NCBI RefSeq assembly: GCF_048544455.1
Contig: NC_133531.1
Location: forward strand, 67,432,099 to 67,496,098
From: Silene latifolia
Lineage: Eukaryota; Streptophyta; Magnoliopsida; Caryophyllales; Caryophyllaceae
Length of the DNA: 64,000 bases
Direction of reading: 5' to 3'
Shown: positions 50,824 to 62,903 of the stretch, in pieces
Position numbering within the stretch: position 1 is the stretch's first letter
Layout: each line of letters begins with the position of its first letter
Made by a program: the position numbers and the translations under genes
Notes under the pieces: generated by a model
Databases searched by the model: none
Seen by the model: only the letters and a program-made list of their open reading frames with translations
Told to the model about the DNA's origin: nothing

Positions 50824-52776
50824 TGTAATACCCGTCTTAATTATAAACTTGTTAAGTTAGATTAATTAGAAAGTTATAACTAGATTGGTAATGAAGTCAT
50901 GAGTAAATAAGATGATGGAGTAATTAGTAGTAATTCTACTAATTAAGCTAATATTATACCTAATAATAACATACTAATAATATTATGTAACTAATACCTA
51001 GTTAACAAATACGGCTAACCCAGTGAAAACCCAAAACCCAAAAACCCTTTAATGTTAAACCATAAAACCCCCCACCTTTCCCTAAAACAAAGAAACCAAA
51101 GGAGGAAAAGAGAACAGGCGGCAGTATAGGTACGAGTTAATCATCATCACCACCTATTCGTCACGGTTATTTTGCCATCAACCCCGCCCTAAGCAAATAA
51201 GGTAAGTATCATCCTTCTTTTTTATTTAGCAGTTGTCTCAGGATTGTTTAGAATTGCATTTTGATGTCGAGTATGATGACGGGATGCCTTGATGGTCTCG
51301 CGAAAAGAGGGGTATGTGAGCGGTCTTTAGAGCCTGACTTAGGTTCGCCTAGGAGTGTTGAGGTTGCTGGCCGTAAGGCCCTGTTGTGGTGAGATGTCGG
51401 CGGAGACTCGCTGAGACCGTATGACATGTTTAAGTCGATTAATCTTACAAAAACAAGGTATTGAGTTAGTTCGATGATGTATTACATATTAGTGATAGCC
51501 TCAGGTCATATACTGGTTGTTGCCGCGGCAGCGTATATTGTGTCCCATGTTTGGCCGTTTGTTGCTGGCGTTATTGGTGTAAGGTGGGTTGTCATTGTGT
51601 TGTCTGTGTTGTGTCAACGATTCTGGCCACGGGTTGTCGAGTAGAAGGCGGGCCGAGTCTAGTGTGGTGCGTGAGGCGTGGAGTGTTTGCCGTAGGTAGT
51701 AATGGTGGTGTAGGATAAAGGAAGAAGGGTATGGGTAATTGAATTATTTAAAATATGGATTAATATATTTAGTTAGGGAGATCGTTAAATAGGTAATTTA
51801 GTTAAGATAAATTATCGAGATAACAAATTAGTTAATTTAGTATTAATTAATTTATGTTATAAATGTAGGATCCGACTTCGTAGAAGAGTTTTTCTGAGCT
51901 TCTTGCCGATTTGGTGCTAGCCAGGTAAAGGTAAATCCTTACTAGCTTTTGTATATTGATTGAATATGTTGGTTGCGTTTGAGTCAGTTTGGTTATTGTA
52001 TTGTATTCGTCTTAAGACCGTCTCAGTTAGTTGCAGAATTATGTTATTGTATCATTGGTTTATCGTCTTTTGGAAGTTTGAGGTACGTGTGGAAAGCCAC
52101 CTCATATATGTTCGGGGAATCGATGTGGGAAGTCGATTCCGGGTCTGGTTGATTGCAGATCCGCCTCTTGGTTCTCCTTTGAAGGGTAAGGCCTCAGAGG
52201 GGTGTGCACACTCGGAAAGGGGGATGGTACATATGAGATTTGAGTTTGGAATTGGTCAGTTTGGTCTTTGTTAGTGTGTCTTTCATATGGGTACGTTAAT
52301 TTGGTCAATGTGACATGTTTATCTTTTACAATTGTTAGTTTGGTTTTACCTTTACTCGACCTTATGGTTGACGGATGTTGCTTTTGTCCATCTTTTCTTC
52401 ATTCTTTTGATGGGCCTGCTATGACCATTGTGGTTCTCGTCCGTATATGTGAGCAGTTATGACAGGTACTCATTTGGATGCTGCTGATTGATGGTTGTTT
52501 GTACGGGATGGGCGAGTGGAGCATGATTACTAGTTATTTCTTGCTTAATAAATGACTCGTAGTTGAGCGTATGACTTCATTTAGTATTTAAAAGACTTCC
52601 GTTGTAATAGTTTGGTTTTAATTTTTGAGACTTGTAATAATTATATTTCGTTAAACTTTATTATCCAGCTATGATTGTTTTATATGATTCACTACCACGG
52701 GTCACCCCGTGATGGTAACATTCTTTATTATCCCGGATTGCTGTGTTTGGGCACTTGGATAATGCAGGATGTTACA
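50824..52776 (+). repeat. 3' LTR of the Tekay fragment
   Basis: 1953 bp from TGTAATACCCGTC to GGATGTTACA, preceded by the purine tract AAGGGGGCAAGAT (50811-50823). It has GACTTCGTAGAAGAG and CCAGGTAAAGG near 51870-51930, matching the U5 layout of the LTR at 1674. It is therefore a related but distinct family. No CTCGATCGAG array is seen in this copy. Confidence 0.85.
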
Positions 52777-53799
52777 CAAAATGCCTATATAAAATGCACG
52801 CATCAACGGCACCTATCCGTCTATAACTAAAAACGGACCAAATACAATACCACATTTCTAATAGGACGAGCAACAAGTGAGGTGGTGGGGGCCAAAAATA
52901 TCACCATTTTCAAGCTATTTGACCCGTCTTTAGCTATAGACGAATATATCCGTCTATAGCAAGACTAGCTGTTTAATTATATAGTTGAGACCCAAATAAT
53001 ATTAATAAAAAAAAACAAATTATATAATAAAGTAAAATAACTGCAAGATTATGAAGATTTTGAGTTCCAAAATTTCAATTGACCCCTTGTCAAAGAGCAC
53101 ACTGAACACTTTAATAATAGACGCCATAGTCAGGGAACTAAGACAACATTCATCTCACATTACTAAAAACTTATTCTATGATAGGTAGTTCCTGGAAAGC
53201 CATTAAGCGAGAGGAATGGTTGCATGTCCAGAAAAGAGAAAAAGAACGGTCTGACAACCTACAGTCTTGCAACAACGATCAAACCCGAAAGAAACTTCAC
53301 TTAATGGCAATACATCTTCATGGGATATCTGAAACATAAAGCTCACTTAACTCAGTTGCATTATTTATTTTCTCTAGAGACATGTTTAAGGTTTTGGCTA
53401 TTGTCTGGAAAAAGATTGATAGTTCAGTAAGTTCTAATATTAGAGAGAAATGCAAGTGTAGTTCTTATGCTAAAACTGCAGTTAGCATGAATCTTAATCT
53501 TTCAAATTTTGAAAAGAAACTACTGGACTAGGCAAATCTTGATATACATGTCCAAAGTAGGGAAAGTCTCTCACGCTAAAAGAAAGATAGAACTCACATC
53601 AATAGAAGGGTTAATCCCTTTCTTTTCAAGTCGATTCTTCCAGCACAAATAATGGTTAAATAATTTGATTAGTGCAAGGCGCACATGATTAAATAATGAT
53701 GTATTTTGATGGAGTTAGAAAATGAGAATAACAAGGAGAAATAGAAGAAAAGGAACTGTACAAAATGATAAAGTATCTAGTCAAGTTTGAGACCAAGCA

Positions 53800-54456
53800 T
53801 CTCGCCTGAAAGTTAACCGAGGTTGCTGTGTTTGGGTTCTGTGTCAAAATACATATGCTTTGGCATGGTCTCTTTCACGAGCTTCTTCTTCCTCTCCTGC
53901 TCTTTTCTCCTCTGTGGCTCTGCCTCTCCCTGGCCTGAACAATAAATAAATAGGAATGGATAAGTCATGCAGAAAAACAATTTCATGTAACATGATGCCC
54001 TATTTCAGTCTTAAGCCAGTTACTGCACTTCTCTCCAAGAAAATTCAGCATTGAGTCGTGACAGTTTACTTCTAAAGTTACATTTGTAATGTTGTACTGT
54101 GGCATGCTCAACATACAAGGGAATAAGACTACAAAAAACGAGGCAATATTTATATAGATACACAAATACCACTACAAAATGCCTGCTTAAATTAGCCTAT
54201 GTGTTCATACAGTAGTACATAGAAACTCAACCAAGCTCACTTAGGCCATACAGAACGAGAAGGGAAACCTATCAAGTACCTCATCAGCTTCTAGCGCAAC
54301 CATATAACTTATAAGCAGCATCTTGTTCCTCCCTCAAACGCATATAGTTTCTCCTTTCCTTGGCTTCACGCCTAGCTGAGACAACTACAGGTGTATTCTA
54401 GAGCTCTCTGTAGTTTAGAAAGCATTTCCTCAGGATTCTTTAACTCCCAATCTATA
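53800..54456 (-). pseudogene. Captured exons of a FAF2/PUX10-like UBX-domain gene
   Basis: Minus strand, exon-like block 54456-54265 encodes NPEEMLSKLQRALE, then after a frame change TPVVVSARREAKERRNYMRL and REEQDAAYK, then ALEADE before a GT. A second block (about 53935-53800) resumes after an AG with QARERQ, EEEEARERDHAKA and a degraded EP...SGEM segment. In FAF2/UBXD8 and plant PUX10 this is the stretch after the thioredoxin-like UAS domain (LREEQDAAYRAALEADQARE) leading to the UBX domain. These are ER or lipid-droplet adaptors of CDC48/p97. The intron position between the blocks appears kept, so capture was at DNA level. Frameshifts and stops exclude function. Confidence 0.72.
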
Positions 54457-55137
54457 ACAAAAGAAAATTAAAGTTGAACTGAGATAGGCTGGTTGAAAGC
54501 TAGTAATTGAATCCTGTATATACACTACAAGAAAGACCCTCCATTATCCAGTCATAATTAGCACTAATTACCAGAAAATGTAAAATGAATTAAAAAAAAC
54601 AATCAGAGAATAGTATAGTTACACAAAACCAAACTACAACTTTTTCTAGCATATATATGCCATGATCAACAGCGAGTAATAGTCCATCCAACATTATACA
54701 CAAACGCACAATCCAACTTAAGCATGATATTTCCTATCACTTGATGCAACCTTACACTACTAGTGCAAACTACGCAGCAATTTAATCGACATCTCAATCC
54801 GTATAACAGTGGTGGCAACAAAGTGAACAAACAATTGCTCAGAAATTCGCAATCAAACTAAACCAATACTATACTAAGCTCCCTATATAATAAAGACATT
54901 AATAAAAAACACGACACCGAATTCAACAACAAGCATCCAAATATGGTTAAAAAAACCCCAACTCTGATCCTTAACACGATTTAAAAAAAAACTAAATTCG
55001 TAAGCCCTAACATGATTAAAAACCTAAGGGAAACAGAATCCAATAATAAATTAGAATTATTTTCAGCATAACACCGGAATATACTAACAATACACATCGA
55101 AATATGCTTACCCTAAATCCAAAAAGAATAACACTAA

Positions 55138-55543
55138 GAGCACCCACAATAGAGAGGACAAAGCATCCTCTTAGCACTCTCTCTCCTTTAAGAGGAGGTC
55201 CTCTCTATTATGGAAATGCATGGAACATCCTCTTAGCAAGAGGAAGTTCTATACTTCCTCTACTTTTAGAGGAAGTATAGCATTGACCCTTTTGCCAACT
55301 ATCTAATATTATTTTTCCATGTGGATTATTTACCTTTATTTTTTTTCTTTTGTAAGAAGTTAAAATGTAAATTAATGGATAGAGGATGTATAAGAATATC
55401 CTCTCTAATGTGGACAAAAATATTACGAGGAGGATAAATATAGTGGAAATAAAGGTGGGTCATAGCAAAGGTTATATGTCAAAAAATGGGAGGATGAAAG
55501 AATAAATTAGAAGATCACACCATCCTCTCTATTGCTCATGCTC
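55138..55543. mobile_element. Tourist-like MITE (PIF/Harbinger type)
   Basis: 406 bp flanked by TAA (55135-55137, 55544-55546). Ends GAGCACCCACAATAGAGAGG and, read inward, GAGCATGAGCAATAGAGAGG. Interior rich in CCTCTTA/TAAGAGG words, non-coding. A TAA/TTA duplication is the PIF/Harbinger signature. Confidence 0.87.
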
Positions 55544-56322
55544 TAAGATCGATTAGATATACCCCATTAAAATCCAAAACAGAAACCTAAATCGATTACA
55601 TATAACCCGAAATAAGCTTACCCTAAATCAAATTAAGCAAAAATTAAATAAATATATCAAAGAATTGATTGCCAGAAAAAATACCAGAATTTATTGCCCA
55701 GAATTAGGGTTGGCGGTGGTGATGGTGGGGACTTGATGTCGTGGTGCAGGTGGTGGCAACGTGAGCGTCAGGAGGTTGGGGTTGGCGTTGCGTCGTCGGT
55801 GGTGACGGGATGCTGGCGAGGGTGCTGCTGTTGTGATAGAGGAGAGGCTAAAAATTAGGTATGGTTTGTGAGTGGAGTTACTGAAGTATTTTTTTTAAGA
55901 AATATGATGATGAGTTATAAGCGCGGAGTCCAAAAATTCACATGCTTTAATTTTGCGCTAACAAATTCATTTTGATAATTGGCTACGGTCCATAAAGAAC
56001 CGTTGCCTTTATTATGTATAAAAATACTTTTGGCTACGGTTTCAGAGGCGAACTGTAGCCTTTTGTTTTCTTCTATATATTTGGCTGCGGTTGGAGGCCA
56101 AGAACTGTAGCCTTTTCTAATAAGCTACGGTTATTTTCAATGACCGTATCCTTTTGTAGTTGCATAATGTAATTTTTGTACTAGTGTGTCTACATGAATT
56201 GCACTTCATTCATGGCAACCAAACAATATTTTGCAATTCACATGAATTCTAAATTCATGTGTTTTATGAATTCCTAGGCAATACAAATTCCTATATGCAA
56301 CCAAATGACTCCTTAGTATTAA

Positions 56323-58837
56323 TACTCTATACTTGTGGCAATCAATAATAATGAATTAATACTACCGTAAATGAGAATGATTAAGAAGAATGATTGTAGT
56401 GGTGGTTAAGAAGTACGTATTCCGAAATTGAATCCTTACCTCTTTAAACGAGAGAACTTGGCTGCACTGTAGCAATAAATAGTGCTCAGCCAAATCTCTC
56501 TTATACCGTTGATTTCCCTCCTTTAGATCTCCTCCCTCCATTTCTCTTTCACTTACAGCCATACCTTTTCCCATTCTTTCCACCGCTCATTCTCATCCGT
56601 CACTCCTTTTTCTCAACACAACCTAGCATCTCACATCCTCTTAAAAATATTTACTCTTAATTCCCTTTTTTTCTGTGTTTCAATTTGATTTAAGTGTTAT
56701 TATTGTTAGACTATTCAGATGTTATTGTTGTTTCTGTGTGAGATCTGTTCTCGTACTTTGTTTAGGGGTTAGGAGCTCTAAGTTATTTACTCCGTATGAC
56801 CGCTGATGTTGTTGTTGTTATTGTTGATGTTGTTCTTGTTCTTCTTCTTGTTGTTGTTCTTCTTGTTATTTCTGTTGTTATTATTGTTACTGATTTTTTT
56901 CATTGTTTCTCATTTAGTGTTTAGGAGCTTGGTACAGCCTTTTCTTCAAAGGTATGATTTCTAATTATCTTTTGAGGTAAACCATTTTTTTACCTATACG
57001 TTTAAGCATTTGTACTGTTATTATTGCTACTATTACTTCTGGTGTTATCGTTCCTTATAAGCGACAGTGTTGTTGTCGTTGTTGATGTTGATGTTGATGT
57101 TGTTGTTGTTGTTATTTCTGATGTTATTATTAGTACTAAATTTTTCATGTTTTTTCGTATAGGGTTTAGGAGCTCGATGCAGCCTTGTCGTCAAAGGTAT
57201 GGCTTATAATCATCATTTGATCTGAGGCATTTTTTTTACCGTTCAGTTTGAGCATTTGTAGTGTTATTAGTGATGTAACTACTTCTGGTGTTATCCTTTC
57301 TATGACTATATTTTGCTTGTTACTATTAGATCTTTTATATGGGTGCTAATTACTATTGTTATTGTGGTACCTTTCGGATTTTTTGCCCTTCCTTTATTGA
57401 TTTAATTTGTCTTTGTTGTGTCTGCAGTTGTTGTGGGTTGTAGAGGTTAGAAGTACAGAGTGATAACGGGCCCTGATTTGTTAGTGTTGTTGTTGTGTTA
57501 GCGAGGAGCAGGAAAGACGAGTCTAGATGGAACTATAAGGTGAGGGCTCTAACATTATAGTTCCTGCATTGTGTACTGTCCACAATCAGAGGTTTGCTGT
57601 TGGTAACGATGATAATTGGGCTACCGTCTAACGCCTGTCTGTTGTAACTCTGTTGTCTATTTTTTTTTAACCTTTTCAAGTATTTCCTGTGCTTTGTTCA
57701 TTTGGGTTTCTCGAATTTCCAGCTACTTACCTTTTTCAGGAACCGGTGTGTGTTCTAGGTGCCTAGCGGCAATGCCGACTTTTAATACGACTGATTTTTT
57801 TTGTTTGTTGTGATAAACTTTGATAACATTTTCTGGACTATGTCGATTGGGGATTCTTGAATTTACAGAGTTTTTTTTTCCAGGAATAAGTGATCTTTGA
57901 CTGCAGCGGAGCTGATATTCTATTTGCCTAACTGCGGTGCAGTTTTTGGGATTCCTTGAACATGCTTGTACCTGTTCTGTGTTGTGAGTGTGGAGTGCTG
58001 GCGGCGCCCACTATTAGTGGTGGGGTACCCTTTTTGTTCAGAGGATCGTATACAACGCCTGAGTTTCATATCATCTATAGGTACGTTGAGGAAAGCATGC
58101 ATGATCGTACGGTTGCAGGTGCCGCGATAAGGCTTGTACATCAATATGTCCCATTTCTAATCCACTGCCTTTATTGAATTCCAGGGATTTTACAAACAAA
58201 TAGAGAAACATCTAACTATTTTTGGGTTTGCTGCCACCATGAAAGGGCTTACTTATTTGTTCAGAGGACTGTGAGAGTCCTTGGGGTGGTAATAAGAATT
58301 TGCACATAGGGGTCGTATGTACCTGAGTTGTTACCGGTGTCCAAGCAAGACAGGTTTTTTCCTTTTACTATTGCGTAGGTAGAGTTCGGTAGAAGCAATA
58401 CCAATCTTGGTAGTTCATCTGTTGGGTTGTGGTGTCCAAAGACCATCTAAATTAGTGGTACTTAGTCGGAGTGTAGTTAATAGGATTAGGATATTACTTC
58501 TTACAATTGAGTTTAGTCAAATTAATTGCATTAAAAGCAAGTCAACTTGCTTTGCTTCTTACTGATAATTTACCTTTACTTTCTACGAATTCCAATTTGG
58601 TTTTCGTTGTAAGTTTGTGTTCTTTGTACACTTACATCATTGACTCTTGTTGTGACGTAAGATGTTTATTTCGTGTTGTTTATTTTCATTAGTTGAGTTA
58701 GGTTTGATCAAGTGTTGGTGACCTATCTGCTTAAACAACTGAATCTCCTGCATTTCCTGATTTTTTGCATGACCTGTTCACCAGGCATTAGTCCCCGTTC
58801 ACCGGATTTCTGCTTACAAAATATGATAATATTGCAG
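56323..58837 (+). other. Low-repeat region with UTR/intron-like text
   Basis: Pyrimidine-rich sequence (56500-56660), GTT-rich microsatellites (56800-56880, 57060-57130), several AG|...|GTATG-like exon candidates and short open stretches (for example RYVEESMHDRTVAGAAIRLV at about 58078), but no protein that I recognise. It could be the 5' part of the gene-like exons at 58838-59749. Confidence 0.3.
56924..57300 (+). repeat. Tandem duplication including a mini-exon-like unit
   Basis: The text from GTTTAGGAGCTTGGTACAGC through CTTCTGGTGTTATC (56924-57053) recurs at 57162-57300, a period of about 238 bp. Each copy contains AGGAGCT-GnTnCAGCCTT-TC-TCAAAG followed by GTATG. Confidence 0.65.
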
Positions 58838-59749
58838 TGCGTGAGTTCAAGAGACAAATTAAATATTCTCATGAATCTAAGCAGGGTATGCTTTTCAGTC
58901 TTTGAGTCTCCTTTTAATTTTTATTAATGAAACAGTCTTTCAATTTAGCCTCATTTTTTATTGAAATTCTGCTAGGTTTTTATTTGACAAATTAGATTTC
59001 CATATGTGATATTTGGTTTTCTTGATTGGCACTTCTTTTTCGAATCAAAAGTTATCATTCTGTTTTGAATCTTGTAAATAATAACAAGCTTAGGGCTTTC
59101 CCAATTTGGAGCGTCTTTTATTAGCCAAGTGTGGAGGCTTATCTTGTCATAATAGATTTTGAAATTCGTGGTTTGTTGGATGTAGATCGATGGTTTTGCA
59201 TTTTTTTAGCCATGATCATACTTTAACCACTCTTGTAAAGGGGCCCTTTATGCTAATCTGTTATTTGCCCTATTATTCAGCCTCATCTTTGATACTTTAT
59301 TAGAGCTGATTCATAACTTCTTGGCGCTTTCTATATAACTAATGTTTTTTTTACTTAAGGGCCTTTAGTTGGAGTATGTATTTGGCACCAATGTGACGGA
59401 AGGCTTGGTGAAGGCAATCGATGCACAAGTCACTCGAAGTGCATCAAGTAATCGTTTTGACCCATGCTGATTTCCGCGCTACATTTTTTTCATCTGATTT
59501 TGTCCAATTTTGTTATGTGATGTTGCTAATGTTAGTAATTGAATTAATCTATAATGTATTGCAGGATTAATTTCAGCTCTCAAGATGTTGATGCTCTATT
59601 CCAGAGTGCCGTTGTTTGTGTCTATCAAAAACCTGGAATCGAAGCCCCTAGTCAGGTCTAAGAGACAAATGCTCAATGATCGACTTGAACAGAGAGAAGA
59701 ATTAATCAAGGCAAAGTCTAGTAACCCATCAGCTCTTTCTCCTTTGTGA
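58838..59749 (+). CDS. Possible 3' exons of an unrecognised gene
   Basis: Two open blocks join in frame through plausible splice sites. 59369-59447 (after TTTAG, before GTAATC) encodes LEYVFGTNVTEGLVKAIDAQ and VTRSAS. 59565-59749 (after TTGCAG) encodes LISALKMLMLYSRVPLFVSI and ends RLEQREELIKAKS...SALSPL with TGA. Together about 88 codons run without a stop, which is unusual in this AT-rich, stop-rich window. A shorter upstream block (58838-58885, REFKRQIKYSHESKQ) is open but does not join in phase directly. I do not recognise the family; the C terminus is charged and helix-like. It may be a real gene end or a captured or pseudogene fragment. Confidence 0.33.
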
Positions 59750-59998
59750 CTTAAATACTATTCTTACTAACCCACAAAGCTAGCTGCACTATGATCGGTT
59801 CACTTATTGTGGTTGTGATAGACGGGTGTTCTATGCTCATTGGTTGCGACCGTGGCTGCATGTGGTAGAGGGCGGATGTGATTAATGGCGTAGTAGAGGT
59901 TTACAATGTGATATAGGATGACCATTTTAATTAGTAGTTATTGTTTGGACTGATTTAGAGTATTATCGTTGTTTGACGGGTGATAGGTACAAACAATG

Positions 59999-61770
59999 TG
60001 ATGACCATTATTTGAGCACATTTAGTCCCTGAATTAGCCTTGTTCCTATGCTTTTTAGTGCATAATTGGGTCATTTACTATCTTTAGTCCTTTGTTTTGC
60101 ATATTCTTTGAGGTTTTGTTGCCTTGGTAAGAGAGGAGTGCAAACCTTGCATTTTCATGGCAAAATGGAGCTAAATTGATCGAATCTAATGACCAAGCAT
60201 CAAAGAAAAGACAAGACTAGAAGACCTTTTGTACATATTATAGTAGATGGGCAATGATGAAGAAATCCTTGCATCCCCGACTAAATCCCGGAGGATTATT
60301 GGAAGAAGAAAAGAAGAAAAGGGAGCTGTGACACAATCCGCCCGTACAACCAAGAAGACGCCTGTCCAAGACGAGGGGAATCCGAGCGTCTTTGCAGATG
60401 GGACACCCGTCCAGCAACGCCACAATCCGCTCGTCCTGCCCAACAATCCGCCCGTTCACCCACCAGGAAATCCGCCCTTCCGACACCTTGGACGCTCGAA
60501 TTCCCTTACAGTCCCATACATCCTTTCTTCATGCTCCATGAAAGATGCGCATATTTATGAAAGACTGGCAAAAAGGAGACCGGCATCTCTTTTGAGAGGA
60601 GCGATTCCTCAAGGACTTAATCGTCATTTAAGCCCTTAGTAAACCCTAATTTGTGTACCTAATCCCCACTATAAATACCCCATTAGTCTAATTAGATAAG
60701 CATGTTCTTCTTATCAATCCTTAGTGTAGTTTATATCATTCTAATCTCTTCTTAATCTTGTAATCAACTTCTAATCAAGTCTTAATACAAATCTCATTTC
60801 CTTAATATCTCTCTTTGTTCATCCTTTATTTTGGATAATTGAAGATTATTTGGGTTATTATTGGGAGATTGACAACCTTCCAATCAATCATCAAGTACTT
60901 CTATTATTCTTTGCTTTATTTTGAAATCATTAGTAGGTATAATCCTCTTCATCCCTTTTTAATTATTGTTAATCACCTTCATTTATTCATCATGTTTTGC
61001 TTTGTTAATGTGATTGACAAACTTGTTAACATGTTAAACTTGATAATGAGTGAGTAGTTTCCTTAACTAGGGTTAATGGGTAATTTGGGAAAACCAACAT
61101 GGGGGATGATTCATGCTTAAATTAATATGTTTTCATAGTTTATTTGCTTGCTTGTTGTGATCTCAACTTATGCACATGTTATGTTTGATGAAATGCGAGC
61201 CTATGAATCCTTGCATTTTTTACCCATCACTTACCTTTTCAATGAGACTTGTAAGACATAAACCAACTCGAGTCTCATTAGACCATGTATATAGTTGAGT
61301 AGAGAGGATTAAGTCGACTTGTAGGTGTTGTACAATCTAATCAATTCGGCTCCGGGACCCAAACCTTCCTAGGATTGTAAGATATAAACCAACTCGATCC
61401 ACCACAACAATAATTGCTTGCTTATAATTTGAGAATATGTTTGTATGATCAATTCCCATGAATCCCATATGACCCCATGACACCCTAGTGCTTTTAATCA
61501 ATTGTTTACATCTCTTTTTAATCATCTTGCTTGTTTACTTTTATTGCTATTTAGTTTAGTGATCTTCTCATCTCAACCCCAAATCGTGACACCCCTAGAC
61601 ACCGCTACTTGCAATCGAAAATCCTACATCAATACTCGTCCCTTGGGATCCGACCTTTACTTGCCTTTTTACTAATAGTAGAGTTGTTGTGAAGTTATAA
61701 ATATTGTTTTGGTCTAGGTGCTCTTAACGACAAGTAACCGAAAACTAAACCTCCAAGTGAGTACGACCAA
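59999..61770 (+). repeat. Athila-type 5' LTR
   Basis: About 1772 bp from TGATGACCATTATTTGAGCA to AGTACGACCA, followed by AAAA and an Asp-type primer site. The start GAGCACATTTAGTCCCTGAATTAGCC resembles Athila LTRs I know. Between 60334 and 60500 it has an array of AATCCGCCCGT-like words with repeat starts near 60337, 60381, 60426, 60447 and 60471 and weaker ones between, about 21-24 bp apart. A 130-codon open stretch over this array is not a gene. Confidence 0.8.
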
Positions 61771-61774
61771 AAAT

Positions 61775-61792
61775 GGCGCCGTTGCCGGGGAC
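61775..61792 (+). promoter_or_regulatory. Primer binding site, tRNA-Asp type
   Basis: TGGCGCCGTTGCCGGGGA matches the tRNA-Asp-complementary primer site characteristic of Athila elements. Confidence 0.9.
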
Positions 61793-61896
61793 GGTGTTAA
61801 CTTGATTTGATTTTCTTAGATTGTTATTAGGTGTGTCTTTCTTTGCCTTGGGGAAGTAAAACTCCTCAAGGTTTGTTCTAATTCTTTTCAAGTTGT

Positions 61897-62903
61897 TTGA
61901 TATTTTGCATGTCTAGAAGATCACAAGGTAACTTGTTATCCTTTGATCACGAAATTGAAAGGACTTTGACAAACAATAGAAGACTTGCTAGAGGTACTTT
62001 GAGAGGTATAGGTGAGGTTGTAGATATTCAAACAAATACTATTGAGTTCATCAACCCTTTTTCAAGAGAAGGTGAGGAGAACCAAACACAAAATCCAACA
62101 CAAAATCAACCCACAATGCCTAAATTTTCATCACATTCCGTACCAACCGAGGAGAACCTACCCAATGGTACTCCCACACTACAACACTTAACCGGAAATT
62201 TCATTGCTAAATCCGCATTTATCCAATTAGTCGAAAGAAGCCAATTTGGGGGGATGCCTAGTGAAGACCCTCACTCTCACATGGAGACTTTTTGTGACTA
62301 TTGTGATGCGATTTCACAAACCGGTGTGACTCAAGACCAAATTCGATGGGTCTTATTTCCTTTTTCTTTAATCGGCACCGCAAAACAATGGTTGAAAGGC
62401 CTTGATAAGGCTACTCTTGGAATTGATTCTTGGAAGAAGTTGGCTCTAGCTTTCTACAAAAAATTCTACCCTCCGAAAAAGACTAACATGCTAAGAGCTC
62501 AAATTACAGGTTTCAAGCAAAGGGATGAAGAATATTTGTATGAAGCTTGGGAGCGATTCAAAGGAATTTGTCGCTCATGTCCTCGTCATGGACTTAGCGA
62601 GTGGTTCTTGGTACAACAATTTTGGAATGGTCTTTATGAAGACTCAAGAAACATTCTCAACATGGGATCAAATGGTATGTTCACCGAAGTTGATGATAAT
62701 CAAACTTGGAACAAGATTGAGGAAATGGCGGTCCATAACTCACAATATAGTAGACCTCGCAAGGCTACTAGAGGAGGAAAGCATGAAGTGGACTCTATAA
62801 CTCAATTGGGTGCTCAACTTAGTTCTCATATTGATACCATAAACTTGAAGTTTGAGAAGGCTATGGCTAAACTTGAAGAAGCCTCAAAATCACCAAAGCA
62901 TCA
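61897..62903 (+). CDS. Athila gag, 5' part
   Basis: About 335 codons, interrupted at 62904 by an LTR insertion. The retrotransposon Gag core is clear: HMETFCDYCDAISQTGVTQD, then QIRWVLFPFSLIGTAKQWLK, then KLALAFYKKFYPPKKTNMLR, then YEAWERFKGICRSCPRHG, then FLVQQFWNGLYEDSRNIL. This is the capsid-forming protein. The ATG at 61897 lies 105 bp after the primer site, and an in-frame second Met (MSRRSQGNL) at 61909 is an equally good start. No stop or frameshift interrupts the core, so decay before the insertion was slight. Residues after 62903 in the open frame come from the inserted LTR. Confidence 0.9.

Larger units (their letters stand above)
48085..52805 (-). repeat. LTR of family L2, itself interrupted by a Tekay fragment
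   Basis: Starts TGATGAGGGCTGTCGC (48085) and ends GCACGCATCA (52805), with ACGGC duplicated outside (48080-48084, 52806-52810). Sequence to about 49160 matches the L2 layout of 25474-27191 on the same strand, and the last 29 bp (52777-52805) match its other end. The middle, about 49160-52776, is a foreign gypsy piece. Six CTCGATCGAG-type dyads sit at 48597-48722 with spacings of 30, 20, 29, 22 and 21 bp. Confidence 0.82.
48062..52970. mobile_element. MITE split by insertion (CCGTCTATA family)
   Basis: Left arm ACAAAATCTCATTATAGACGG (48063-48083) and a right end with ATCCGTCTATAGCAAGAC (about 52947-52964) look like inverted ends. The right part (52806-52970) contains further CCGTCTATAA words. 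The LTR element 48085-52805 interrupts it. Boundaries are approximate. Confidence 0.5.
47428..56186. mobile_element. CACTA transposon with captured host-gene exons
   Basis: Terminal inverted repeats CACTAGTACA (47428) and TGTACTAGTG (ending 56186), flanked by TGC and TGT, a 3-bp duplication with one change. Subterminal clusters of GGCTACGGTT/CCGTAGCC (47450-47640 and 55980-56150) are the expected transposase-binding arrays. No transposase is recognised. The body carries exon fragments of a FAF2/PUX10-like gene (minus strand, 53800-54456), a Tourist MITE and a nested stack at 48062-52970. This makes it a non-autonomous, gene-capturing CACTA (Pack-CACTA type). Confidence 0.88.

Noticed and set aside
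60247-60639. 130-codon open frame, Pro-rich
   Set aside because: Lies in the U3-like part of the Athila LTR over the AATCCGCCCGT array; a by-product of regular spacing in multiples of three (21/24 bp).
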